Assembly (NCBI GenBank): GCA_905250025.1
Contig: CAJNOJ010000221.1
Span: 97,022 to 161,021 of the forward strand
Source of the DNA: Adineta ricciae
Taxonomy: Eukaryota > Rotifera > Eurotatoria > Adinetida > Adinetidae
Reading direction: 5' to 3'
Length of the DNA: 64,000 bases
A program made the translations under genes and the position numbers. This document shows positions 11,611-22,536 of this stretch, piece by piece (the stretch's first letter is position 1; every line of letters starts with the position of its first letter). Under the pieces are notes generated by a model that saw nothing but the letters and a program-made list of their open reading frames with translations, did not search any database and was not told the DNA's origin.

Positions 11611-12159
11611 TCATTGTGAAACGCACGCATAGCTCGAGTAAGGTGCTTCTAAATCACATGCTCGTCCGAAAATGGCAAGACTAGTATAATAACAAAACGA
11701 CTTGTTACCAGTGGCCACCATTCTGCCATTCAAAACCGATGTACAGCCTGTTAGATGAATTAGACGGGTCTGAATGCCAACAACGTGCGTTTCATTAATG
11801 TAGCGGCCGATGAATGTGTTAGCTACAGTAGGTGTGTCACTTGTCCAATAAACATCGTAGTCCTTTTGATAAACATGGCGATATTCTGTATTAGCTGTAA
11901 TAGTGTAAGTTCCAGTAAGATCATAAATATAGCTCCACTCCGCTGGACTATCTTGACAGGTTGCATTGCTAGGAGAATAGTATTGCTTTGCAGATGGACA
12001 ATACTGAAGCATATTGATTCCATTGATGCATCGGTAAAACGATCGATAGTCATCTCGGTTGACATAAGTTCCATTCACCTGAGGACAAGTGAAAACCGCG
12101 ACTGAATTTGTGATCAAATTGAGCGAAATGAAAGCAATAATACCAATGAGTTGTAACAT
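11611..12159 (-). CDS. Secreted protein with N-terminal chitin-binding (peritrophin-A-like) module
   Basis: Single exon of 182 residues, starting at the ATG at 12159 (the open frame extends to a GTG that is rejected). A signal peptide (MLQLIGIIAFISLNLITNS) is followed by a six-cysteine-type region with the aromatic/Cys pattern of CBM14 peritrophin-A modules: FTCPQVNGTY, FYRCINGINMLQYCPS, YYSPSNATCQDS. The C-terminal part (about 80-182) has four further cysteines and N-glycosylation sites but no family I recognise. It is 63 bp upstream of the MACPF gene on the same strand, suggesting co-expression; chitin or glycan targeting next to a pore-former is a plausible but unproven pairing. Confidence 0.65.
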   Translation of the reverse strand: MLQLIGIIAFISLNLITNSVAVFTCPQVNGTYVNRDDYRSFYRCINGINMLQYCPSAKQYYSPSNATCQDSPAEWSYIYDLTGTYTITANTEYRHVYQKDYDVYWTSDTPTVANTFIGRYINETHVVGIQTRLIHLTGCTSVLNGRMVATGNKSFCYYTSLAIFGRACDLEAPYSSYACVSQ

Positions 12160-14726
12160 CGTTTGATTCCACACAGTAAACTGATCATAGACTTTTGGCA
12201 CATTCAGCTTTATATACTCACTACCTCGCCTTATTTTTCGTTTACTAATTGATTGTTATCTGATAATAATGTTTGGCATCTATGTGGTTATTGAGTTTAT
12301 TTCGGTATGACAGATAGAAGATAAGTATTGCTAAATATGTTCAAGTATCATCTATTGCGTTTGTCAAACTCGTTTGACAGTGAGATATAAATTGCGTATG
12401 TTACACATCTTTCGGAGAAAAGCGATAAGATGATTAATGTTTTACTTTCTGCACTCTGAAGTACGTCTTAAGCCGTTATCAATATCCAAAATACAATACA
12501 AATATTTATGCATTCAGTTCGAATGGTACGCAAAACGCCTGGAAAATAATACATAAAACAAATCGAACTGTCAAGAATGAAAAAAGAACTTAAAATCGTC
12601 ATTTGATTTGAGAGCATAGGGTTCGTAGCAATAATTTTTCGGAATATTGAAAATATAGGATTTGATTTTCATACATAGGAATAGGGCATATTACGCTGTC
12701 CATCGTATAACGTGCCAACTACGGTCTAATGAAAATTACAAAGAATAAGTCTTTAGTATTAAAATAATATTAGCTTCTAACTGATTAACCGTCTCAAAGC
12801 TTCATTTTACCATAAAATTACTTTTAAAAAAACTCAGAGATTTCGTTCAGACAACTGTCATCTTAATTATTCTTAAATGAGTGTTGATTTTAAATTCTGC
12901 TTACATGAGCAGAGCAACGAATGCGACGTACATGATAAAAACATAATGTGTCACGTTTTCGTGTATAATCAATAGTTCTGATGTTTGGCTTGTCGGAACA
13001 GACTGAAACTTGCAACATAATTTCCGAACATAAAAGTAACATTCCGTATGATACAGATGAACTGAAAGACCAACGATGGCAATTAACACGACTTGCACTA
13101 TATGGTCACTTTATTTATTTGACGCTCAAAATTTTGTTCCATAAGATTTCGCCAAGTCAACAAATAGCCAAATACAATCAAAATAATAGCAGATAGTGTA
13201 CTAATACAAAGAGCAGTCTATAACTGAAAGTATTCAGTAAACACTCCGCTTGTAAATACGCTTATGTTGTAAACAGGTGAAATGTCAAAGTATAAAAATC
13301 ATGGTTTACTGTGCAGCCATGCAAAAAAAGTTACGATGATCTTAATTCGATGAAGCCCTTTCATTGTCATGCAATTAATTTCACATAAGAAAAAAGTTTT
13401 TAAGTCCAAACTGATGTTCAAGTTTATAGTATGTTAGAAAACAAATAATTAATAAATAACTAAAAACTAGCTCAAAACTTGAGTGAACAGATATACAAAT
13501 GAGTTTTCTCATCATCCGCCCTAATATTGATCAAATGCACAAATAAACAGTAGATACTGTATGTAAGTAACCATCAATTTACTTATCGTAGAACGAATAC
13601 GCATTGAAAATGGTGTTAAAATACCTAAAACAATGGAAATTAATTTTGATAAATCCACTGATGGGAAGAGCCTCTTCTTGCGTTAATTGTTTTTATGAAA
13701 AGCCTTTCTCACCATAGATCATCTACAATGAATGTTTTTTTAAGGTGAAACATTCACGTAACCAGAATAGCGAATGATATGATTACATATCGAGTGAAAT
13801 TGCATTGCAAATGAAAAGTAAACATTTGAAATATTCTCAAAATACATAAAGGATAAAATGTACTATTCAACTTCAAAGTATTAGTGCACTCGGCTATATA
13901 CGGGACACAATCTTTCTTTTATTACAATTCTTACATATAAATGTATATGAACTACAGAATCAGTGCAAATTTTTATTATGTTACTCATATCATAATATAT
14001 TTTTTATTTTTTGTCCTCGTTCTTTTCATCCACTTGAAGATAAAAGTATATTCAAATAGAATTCCCGTGTCACTCCATCTAGTTCAGTTTTTCTTTCGTG
14101 AACATCATTCGAGTTTTAAAAAACTGCTTCCTATTTTAGATCATCATTAGAAATCTCTCGAGTAGCAAGACTTTGTTTCACTCTCGTACTTTGCTTGAGA
14201 AATCTTTTCTACCAGAGTGACGAGGAGACTTCAATGATACCTACAAAGACGAAAGGGTAGACTCGATCCATCCTGATCAGTTAGTTTAAGAAAGCTTACC
14301 AGCGCAAGATTTTTTAGACTCAAATGTGGAACTCACACGCACGAACTCATTATTGTGAAATATAAAATACATATAACTGATTGTGTAACATTCATTCATA
14401 CTAAAATATTCAATGTATAGCCGTCTATGTACGTTAGAAACTATAAGAAGAAGTATTTATAATGCCGAGAATGTCTGTAATCAGAGGGGGAAATAATATA
14501 CGGAATGAGAATGTTGTAATAGATGAACATGAACGAATTTTGTTCCTCTAACGTTGCACGAGATTATTTTCTGAAAGAATAATGAAACACCTGCAAGAGA
14601 TGAAAAGGACACTTGAATGTGTTTTTTTTCTAAAATATAACCTGTTAAATTTCTCTTCATTTTTTATGAAATATAAAAGAAAATACTTTTCTGCAATTTT
14701 TTAACAAAGAAAAACTTCTATCAAAT
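12160..14726. other. Long intergenic stretch; right half is the block A' flank
   Basis: 12160-13480 shows no confident gene; a minus-strand hydrophobic frame around 12901-13250 is too weak to call. From about 13481 onward the sequence aligns with 1-1407. The alignment begins near GAGTTTTCTCATCATCCGCC-like sequence at 13501, and the roughly 170-bp segment at 240-405 is absent. No RNA gene or repeat array seen. Confidence 0.5.
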
Positions 14727-16451
14727 ATGTTTCGAGCTCTTTCAAGTTTATTGTTATTATGTTCCATTGGCCAATCAATTCCCATTATTAAAATAGGTCA
14801 TTCTATACTAATTGATATAACAAATCGAACGATATTCAATACAACACAAAGTAAATGTATTTGTGAAATGTTGACATTGAATGGATTAATATCCGCAATA
14901 AATTATTTTTCAATCAATCAAACTTGCCAACTATTCACTTCGAATAATACTTCGATTGTTGTGGATTTTTCTCCAATTTCATCGTTGATATTTATTAATA
15001 GAACAGAAATATTGATAACAAATTATAGTAAGTTCAGTGGATGATTCAGTTGTATAGGAACGTATGATTGATCGATCAAGTTGGTTCATGTATCGTAGTT
15101 TATAGCATTCAGTTAATTGTGGTAGGCAGTTCAAAATTGGGTCGATTTTCTCTATTGATAGGCGCATTTTAAATGACAAATATGTGATTTACTCGATATA
15201 ATATTCATAATCTATATTTTGACAGTTCGGTTTTCACGTATAAAGCGACACAGAAGAAACCCTTATTACGATGTTCTAGAAATGAATTCTTCCGTTTTTA
15301 ATAACTAGTGATAACTTCAACAACGTCATCGACGACGTCAACTACAACAAATGGTGAGTGATGCATTACACAATGTATCTATAGAAAGACAAATTTGTAT
15401 TTAATTCGTAGGATGCAGTTCAATGTTACTCAGTCAGACAATTTATTCAATTGGAAATGGAACAAACTATGTGGCAATAGACGATATTAATGGCGACATG
15501 AAATTAGATATTCTTACAGCCAATACAGGGTCAAATAATATGGGTGTGCTCCAAAATAAAGGAAATGGCACATTTTATCCCGCAACACTTTATACAGTAG
15601 GTACTCGACCATATGCAGTAGTTACTGGTGATCTTAATAACGATAATAAGTCTGATGTTGCTGTTACAAATAATGGGGTAGCTAATATTGGTATTCTTAT
15701 AAATAAAGGCGATGGTACTTTTTATCCTCAATATACTTTATCAACTTATGGTTCTCCAAATCCAATTGTTATAATTGACATTAATAATGACAATCTATCT
15801 GATATTCTTTATGCATCTTGGTATACGACTACCGTCAATATTTTCTTCAATAAAGGTAATGCGACATTTTCTCCTCAAACTAGTTACACAGTTGGTACTA
15901 ATCCATTCGTAATTCAAGTCATTGATATCAATAATGATCATTTATTAGACATTCTTGTAGCAAATCAAGGTTCAAACAGTATCAGTATTCTTATCAGTGG
16001 AGGAAATGGTAGTTTTCTTCCTCAAACGATTCTTTCAGTCGGTAGTGGTATCGTCCCACGTGCATTCGTAGCTGGTGATCTAAATGGTGACAATATTTCT
16101 GATATTATTACAGCTAACGCAGATTCAAACACCGTCAGCGTTTTCATTAATCGTGGCAATGGTACGTTTTTCAATCAAGTTAGCTATAGCGTTCGTGATA
16201 AACCATTTGCAATAAAAATATATGATATGAATTTCGATAACAAACCTGATGTCATTGTTGCTAATTATCTTTCTAACAATATTGGTATTCTTATAAATCA
16301 AGGTGATGGTACGCTTTTCAATCAAACGACTTTTGCAGTTGGAATTAATCCATCATCATTGGCCATCGTTGATATCAATGAAGATAATAAACCGGATGTG
16401 ATTGTTACAAATTATGGCTCGAATAATGTTGGTATACTCTTGCATTGTTAA
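14727..16451 (+). CDS. Secreted FG-GAP/VCBS repeat beta-propeller protein (block A' copy)
   Basis: Same three-exon structure as the gene at 1408: 14727-15027, 15309-15353 and 15412-16451, again 461 residues with signal peptide, Thr/Ser microexon linker and about seven DxNxDxxxD propeller blades. By eye about 20 of the last 342 residues differ from the other copy (for example V to G after TANT, and PFAIQIHDM to PFAIKIYDM), none in the calcium-binding acidic positions. The first intron is shorter (281 versus 336 bp). Both copies are intact, consistent with two functional alleles or very recent duplicates. Confidence 0.85.
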
Positions 16452-16895
16452 TTTGTTTTGAACTATGAAACTTCTTTTCTTTTACGCTGCATTTCTTTGC
16501 TTATATCATGACATGCTTCAGTGTATTTTGCTGGTTTTTGTTCGTACAATGGAAGAGAGGATAGATAACGGCGAGAATGATCGTTGATGCCCTCATCCAA
16601 TTTTTCGATATTATTTTCATACAGATATACAAAGCTGTATTCATTAAAGAAAAGCTTTCTCTTTCCTTTTATTTATTTGAGAGACATTTGCGTTTTATCT
16701 TTTTTGTTTTGAGAAGAGAAATGCACCGCGTACGATGATGCATTGTATGACCATTACTATTTTTTATGCTCTTTGTTTCTTTTCTTATCGCTTGAATGAA
16801 GATACTTCGACCGTCGAACACATATTATAGTCAACTGTAATTTTCAATCGAAGATACGAAATAAAAACTTTTCATCTTGATTGTCCAAAGTGAAA

Positions 16896-18044
16896 ATGTC
16901 TCATCTTTTGCCTCTGGACTCTCAAACACTACCTGCTGGTGTAAAATCTCGTTTCATTGATAACGTCAACGGTTTACGTATGCATATTCTCGAAGCTGGA
17001 AATGATCACAATCGTCCGTTAGTTATCCTTCTACACGGTTTCCCAGAATTAGCTTATACGTGGCGAAAAGTGCTAATACTTTTGGCCAACCAAGGTTATC
17101 ATGTAATAGCACCGGATCAACGTGGATGCGGGCGCACTATTACCATTGACAGAAACAGCGACGATGATTTTACCTCGTTCAGTATGTTGAACTCTTGTCA
17201 GGACATTGTTACACTTCTCCATCGGCTGAACATATCAAAAGTGAAGTCCGTTATCGGTCGTGATCTTGGTGCACCTATTGCGGCAAATTTAGCATTGATA
17301 AGACCAGACATTTTCGAATCGTTGATCATGACGTCGGCACCGTACCTCGGACCACCCTCAATAGATACCCCTTCGAAAGCACCAGTTATCGAAGCGCTCA
17401 AACAGTTAAGAAAGAAACATTATCGATGGTACTTTTCTTCTGTAGAACAGGCCAACTTAGATATGCTCAATGCTGAACAGGGTCTCAAAGAATTCTTTCG
17501 TGGTTATTTGTACTTCAAAGGAGCTCAACATCCACAGAACAAGAATATCTTTCAATTAAAAGAATTGACAGCTGTCGAGTTGTGCAAACTGCCCGAATAC
17601 TACGTTATGCCGCTCGACCGTACAATGCCGCAGATAGTTCTCTCTAACATACCTGATACCGCCACACTCCAACAAGAAATGTCATCATGGTTAACCGAAG
17701 ATGAACTTCAGGTATACACAGATGAATACCAGCGGAGTTCATTCAAAGGTGGGCTCCAGTACTACAAGTGTTTTGCCAGTGATTATGATCAGAATCAACT
17801 GAAAGTTTTCAGTGGGATGAAAATCAAATGTCCTGCTATGTTCATTTCCGGTGCAAACGATTGGGGCATGCAGCTAGAACCGGATTTTATGAAGAAAATG
17901 GGTGCGAAGACAGTTTATGAAGATTGGAGAGGATTTAAGCTGATAGATAATTCAGGGCATTGGCTGTCGGAAGAACAACCGGAGGAACTAACGAAGACGA
18001 TTTTGAGATTTTTGGACATGCTTCCAATCAAAGAGTCACTCTGA
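16896..18044 (+). CDS. Epoxide hydrolase-like alpha/beta hydrolase (block A' copy)
   Basis: Single exon, 382 residues from the ATG at 16896; an upstream in-frame TTG is rejected. It keeps HGFPE, GRDLGA with Asp123, GANDWG with Asp322 and NSGHW with His355. About a dozen residues differ from the copy at 3634 (for example Gly172 to Arg, Leu207 to Phe), none at catalytic positions, so both copies should be equally active or inactive. The non-canonical Arg-Asp-Leu around the nucleophile is shared, so it is not a sequencing error. Confidence 0.8.
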   Translation: MSHLLPLDSQTLPAGVKSRFIDNVNGLRMHILEAGNDHNRPLVILLHGFPELAYTWRKVLILLANQGYHVIAPDQRGCGRTITIDRNSDDDFTSFSMLNSCQDIVTLLHRLNISKVKSVIGRDLGAPIAANLALIRPDIFESLIMTSAPYLGPPSIDTPSKAPVIEALKQLRKKHYRWYFSSVEQANLDMLNAEQGLKEFFRGYLYFKGAQHPQNKNIFQLKELTAVELCKLPEYYVMPLDRTMPQIVLSNIPDTATLQQEMSSWLTEDELQVYTDEYQRSSFKGGLQYYKCFASDYDQNQLKVFSGMKIKCPAMFISGANDWGMQLEPDFMKKMGAKTVYEDWRGFKLIDNSGHWLSEEQPEELTKTILRFLDMLPIKESL

Positions 18045-18576
18045 CGTCCTTGATCTATTTTTCATTTAAACTGGCCTTTTTCTAATATCTAAGAAGAATA
18101 CTGAATGTTGTAAGGTAGTAAGGTGAAAGAGCACTTCAAGATCACCGATTTTCATTAAAAAAAAAAGATTCATATGAGTATTCATTGTTGGTGAAATAAA
18201 TGATAATTCAAGTGTGTGTTGGTTCAACAAGTGCTGTCAACCTTTGTAAAAATATCTATGCCTTATATGTAATGAGACGAGTTTATTGATAATTAAGAAA
18301 ATTTATACAAAGTAAATACAGTAAACTTAAGTTTATTTTAGTGCAAAGTAATTTGAAACGCGACAGATTAGTGAGCGAGATTTCTCCTAGTGAAAATAAG
18401 GTGTCAACAAAGTATATTAAAGATCAGAATATCCAGGCTGGATTAAAAATCAAAGTCAGATTTCGGTGTTAATTGAAATTTTCAGCTTAAAAATCCGCTT
18501 ATCATCTGAAATTATACAGATGAAAAAAGCATCAGTGACTTGTTTCATTTCTGTTCTCGGTGTCAACATTACTTCG
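18045..18576. other. Intergenic, no gene seen
   Basis: Counterpart of 4783-5378, shortened by deletions. The open frame upstream of the GPCR ATG at 18577 is not conserved in the other copy and is treated as 5' UTR. Confidence 0.5.
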
Positions 18577-19776
18577 ATGGAAAAATTAGAACTCGCAACA
18601 TATTGGATCAATCAGATCTATCCCGTTCTTCAAATTTTCTTCGGTACATTCGGAAATCTACTCAACATAATCATATTCACTCGTCGTGATTTACATCAAA
18701 ATCCATGTTCGTTATATTTCCTCATTGGTTCGATCAATAATTGTATCGTAATCGATTTTGGTTTATTGACACGTTATCTTGCAAGTACGTGGAATTGGGA
18801 TCCATCGTTAACAAGTAATGTTTATTGTAAAATACGTAATCTTTTGGTTTATGCTCCTTTGACCCTTTCTTTATGGTTTATTGTTCTTGCAAGTGTCGAT
18901 CGGTATCTTTTGAGTTCACCAATCGTACGATTTCGTCGATTGAGCAACTTGTCTATGGCACGAAAGCTGATTCTAATCGTGACTTTATCCATATTTTTGA
19001 GTTATTTGCATGTTCCGATATATTTTCAATTAGCTTTGACTCAAAATGGGATGAACTGTAACTTTTCTCCGTATCAATATGTTTTATTCTTGAGTTTTTT
19101 CGCTCCGATTATATCTTGCGTGTTACCGATACTGTTGATGGGTATTTTTGGTATTTTAATGATTCAAAACATTCGTTACAGTCAGAGACGAACTCAACGT
19201 TTACGTTCAGACGATCGTCAATTAAGTTTGATGCTTTTATTTCAAATTTTAATAACAACAGTCATTTCCACACCGTACTTTGCCCTTGCTTTATACAATG
19301 CCATTGCAATTCTTATGCTTCGNGCTCCGATTATATCTTGCGTGTTACCGATACTGTTGATGGGTATTTTTGGTATTTTAATGATTCAAAACATTCGTTA
19401 CAGTCAGAGACGAACTCAACGTTTACGTTCAGACGATCGTCAATTAAGTTTGATGCTTTTATTTCAAATTTTAATAACAACAGTCATTTCCACACCGTAC
19501 TTTGCCCTTGCTTTATACAATGCCATTGCAATTCTTATGCTTCGATCGCAATTCTCGCCTATTGGACTGTCTGTTTATAACTTTTCTTATAATCTTTTCC
19601 GATTACTTTACTTCACGAATCCTGTTCTCAGTTTCTATATTTACACAACCACAGGAGCAAAATTTCGTCAAGAGCTCAAACGGTGTTTCCAGTATGGCTT
19701 GAACAACTGTGTACCGCTTACAATTCAACGAAGATTGTTCAATACAAATGGGACTAATGGCATCGTCCCTATCTGA
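18577..19776 (+). CDS. Rhodopsin-like GPCR with artefactual internal 221-bp repeat
   Basis: Read literally, the frame from the ATG at 18577 codes 399 residues with one unknown at the N (19323). 19102-19322 is repeated exactly as 19324-19544; with the N this adds 222 bp, 74 codons, so the frame stays open and TM5-TM6 appear twice. Without the repeat the receptor is 325 residues, a normal size. Features: GNLLN in TM1, Cys84, DRY at 108-110, QRRTQRLRSDD in intracellular loop 3, and NPVLSFYIY as the TM7 NPxxY-like motif, then a short Arg-rich tail. No intron. It is the complete version of the gene cut off at 6125. Confidence 0.85.
   Translation: MEKLELATYWINQIYPVLQIFFGTFGNLLNIIIFTRRDLHQNPCSLYFLIGSINNCIVIDFGLLTRYLASTWNWDPSLTSNVYCKIRNLLVYAPLTLSLWFIVLASVDRYLLSSPIVRFRRLSNLSMARKLILIVTLSIFLSYLHVPIYFQLALTQNGMNCNFSPYQYVLFLSFFAPIISCVLPILLMGIFGILMIQNIRYSQRRTQRLRSDDRQLSLMLLFQILITTVISTPYFALALYNAIAILMLXAPIISCVLPILLMGIFGILMIQNIRYSQRRTQRLRSDDRQLSLMLLFQILITTVISTPYFALALYNAIAILMLRSQFSPIGLSVYNFSYNLFRLLYFTNPVLSFYIYTTTGAKFRQELKRCFQYGLNNCVPLTIQRRLFNTNGTNGIVPI
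19102..19544. repeat. Exact 221-bp direct repeat around single N
   Basis: 19102-19322 equals 19324-19544, separated only by N at 19323. The same 221-mer ends contig 1 at 6124. This is an unmerged contig overlap and not a biological repeat. Confidence 0.9.
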
Positions 19777-20110
19777 CACGAAACAAAGATTAGACCAGAA
19801 AAACAAAGAATGCAAGCTATGGTTTGTTCCTTATGGAAGAAGTTTTTGTTCAATTGAATAAACTTTGACTATGAGATAATGCATTTCATCATTTCGCTTA
19901 AAATGAGGACAACTTTCTCGTTTTACCAAACGATTCCTTATATTTGTTTTTCTTCCCTATCATACAAAGATACATACGTATTATGCCACTCATTCATTAG
20001 TACAGAATAAATATGCACACATGTTTTTTTCTTCCTCCATCTTTGTAATACAATACCGAAGGTTACACACATCGACATATCATTCAGTATTGACACACGA
20101 AGAGAAAAAC
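19777..20110. other. Intergenic, start of the tryparedoxin duplicate
   Basis: 3' flank of the GPCR followed by sequence resembling 24770-25063, the 5' flank of the intact tryparedoxin gene. The duplication therefore includes upstream sequence. Confidence 0.55.
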
Positions 20111-20621
20111 ATGGCTGGTGTAGCTAAACTATTCGATGGTCATATTCTCGATAAATCCAACAGAAATGTCGATCTCAATCATGAGAAATATCAAGGAAAA
20201 GCCATCGGTCTTTACTTCAGTGCTCATTGGTAATTTTTGCATAGCTAAATCCATTCGTCTTTCTTATTTTCCACTATAGGTGTCCACCGTGTCGTGGTTT
20301 CACTCCGATTCTGGTCGATTTCTATAACAAATATGGTTCAGAAAAGAACTTAGAGATTATCTTCATAAGCTCCGATAACGACGAAGAATCATTCAATGAA
20401 TATTATCAAGAAATGCCCTGGTTAACATTGGATTTCAAAGAACGCGAGATTTCAAGTTGATGGAATTCCAACATTGATTTTACTCGATGGAAATAGTGGA
20501 AATATTCTTCGTAAAGATGTAAGACAAGAAATTCAATTCAATGATAAACGAGGTGATCGATTTCCTTGGACAAGCTCATCAGAGACAACAAAAAAATCTT
20601 CTTGGTCGTGTATTTGCTGTT
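20111..20621 (+). pseudogene. Tryparedoxin/nucleoredoxin-like copy broken by a 23-bp deletion
   Basis: Exon 1 is 20111-20229 and exon 2 starts at 20280, as in the intact gene at 25064. The WCPPC redox motif is kept across the intron. After LDFKERE, 23 bp present in the other copy are missing; the frame shifts to ISS and stops at 20458-20460, giving 99 residues against 161. The lost part includes the cis-Pro strand (GIPTLILLD) needed for a thioredoxin fold. Downstream sequence still aligns with the intact copy to about 20621, so the loss is recent. A truncated product is conceivable but unlikely to be active. Confidence 0.8.
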
Positions 20622-21655
20622 AATTTCGTATATTCGACGTGTTTTCAAATATAATCTTGAGCGTCACACTTTCCTCCGTACATGCTGTTTCAAAGCCGGT
20701 TGCAGATAATGTGATAGCTTTTTGTATGAAGAAACTTCTGAAAATAACATCACATTTGAGCAAATTGAACATTTGTTTTCAAGTCGAATTCATTGGAAAG
20801 ATAATCTTACTCTAAAAAAACTGTAGAGTCATTATACTTTAAACATTTTGATTTGACAACTTCAAAGTGACTGCTTGCGTAACTAAAACCAAAATCCACC
20901 ACCATTTTTTTCAACTTTTCGTAAAATAGTTCGTAGTTCCACGATCACCGTTGTTCGCATACAAAAAATGTTCATTATAAGACTCGCGAATTTACGATCT
21001 GCAGGCGAAGGACTCAAGAGATAATCATATTTTCAATGAATAAAATGTATTTGAGAAAATTGAAAATTATAATTCCCTTAATTGTTTGCTTGATAAGCTG
21101 ATTGGTTATTATCTAAGCTGTAATAAATTACCTCACTTTGGACTCCAACACTCTCAGCTATACACTCAAGCTGTTTCTGATTCATCATCGCATCTGAATA
21201 TAATATAAGATTGCTTTCGCAAGGATTTTCCATCCTAGGTCAAACAAACTCTTTCTGAAGATTTGAATATCCTATGAGAACAATGAATCTATGATTTCAA
21301 CGTGAACATTGCCTAATGAATTCATAATCAACAGAGTAAAGTAAAACTTCAAAAAAGACGCCTTGCCATATGAAACAACAAACGTATGGTAAATGCATAA
21401 TAACACCCTCGGTATATACAGGTGAAAAATGAAAGTTAATTATCGGTATCACTTATACAGTCGTTTGAAAAAAATATTCTTCTGTTTCTTCATTTTTCTG
21501 TATAAAAAATAATGACAAGTCAAACAAAGATAATTATCGTAACAACAGATGAAGATCTTATTCACCAACTCTAAGTTTCTCCTTGTTTCTAAGAAGTGCT
21601 TTTTCTCTGTAAAGAATTCTGCCTCGTGAACACGTTTCCAAACGATCCATTAATA
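20622..21655. other. Intergenic, no gene seen
   Basis: About 1 kb with no recognisable coding exon on either strand. A short frame beginning near 21512 ends after about 20 codons and precedes the nuclear receptor remnant; it could be a decayed first exon. Confidence 0.4.
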
Positions 21656-22536
21656 ACATTGAACAAAAGCAAATCGAAACTGTTAAACGAGGAAAGAAAG
21701 TAATAGATCGGATTTGTATTATTTGTGGTGATCAAGCTATTGGATTTAATTATGGTGTTCTTTCGATTTGATTTTGTTAGTTTATTGTTGATTTTGATTA
21801 GAAAGCATTCAAATGTCTTTTCAATGGAGATCAATGTGTCATTGATTATCGAATAAGTCGAAAATGTTATCGATGTCGATTAAAACGATGTTTAAATATG
21901 GGAATGAAAAAAGAATTACTTCTAAGTCAAGAAGAAATCGAACAGCAGCGAACTCCAATATAGAATTAACTCGACCAATGTTCAAGGAAAATAAACTACA
22001 CTGAAACCNTTGATTTTGATTAGAAAGCATTCAAATGTCTTTTCAATGGAGATCAATGTGTCATTGATTATCGAATAAGTCGAAAATGTTATCGATGTCG
22101 ATTAAAACGATGTTTAAATATGGGAATGAAAAAAGAATTACTTCTAAGTCAAGAAGAAATCGAACAGCAGCGAACTCCAATATAGAATTAACTCGACCAA
22201 TGTTCAAGGAAAATAAACTACACTGAAACCTGTATATAGTGGATATCAGCGGGACTTTTCAAAGTGTTCCATTTGCAGAAGTGAAGTCTTCAATAAGGGA
22301 ATGCTTCGGCCACACAGTAAATGTGTTTTCCGGTCGTTCAATTTAATATTTTGAAGATTTTACATTGAATACAATACTCTTTCCTTATTTGGTATTTTAT
22401 CATGTTATAGAAGGAAATGACTAAACACGAATCGTCACTTAATGATCCGTTAGCTGCCTATCGAGCTCAATCATATTTTACAAAACGATTGTGGATTTAT
22501 TTGATGAGTAAACAAATAGAAACAGATATATCTTAG
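21656..22536 (+). pseudogene. Nuclear hormone receptor remnant, exon 2 doubled by assembly
   Basis: The plus strand encodes the first zinc finger of a nuclear receptor DNA-binding domain at about 21700-21769 (CIICGDQAIGFNYGVLS). After a short intron an exon at 21802 gives the second finger: CLFNGDQCVIDYR followed by CYRCRLKRCLNMGM. The segment that normally links the fingers (second Cys pair plus FFRR recognition helix) is reduced to KAF, so the domain cannot fold normally unless a microexon was missed. The exon ends at a stop (21961-21963). A separate frame near 22415-22533 (DPLAAYRAQSYFTKRLW) resembles a ligand-binding-domain helix. The exon is repeated at 22010-22230 because of the unmerged contig overlap at N 22009. 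Confidence 0.6.
21788..22230. repeat. Exact 221-bp direct repeat around single N
   Basis: 21788-22008 equals 22010-22230 with only N at 22009 between them. It is the same length as the repeat around 19323, pointing to a fixed overlap (k-mer length) in the assembler. Confidence 0.88.

Noticed and set aside
12901-13250. Minus-strand small membrane protein in two exons
   Set aside because: Hydrophobic frames exist but the connecting phase contains a stop and no conserved copy or motif supports it.
18466-18576. N-terminal extension of the GPCR in block A'
   Set aside because: The extension is not conserved in block A, where the upstream sequence is in another frame, and it is not hydrophobic in the way of a signal peptide.
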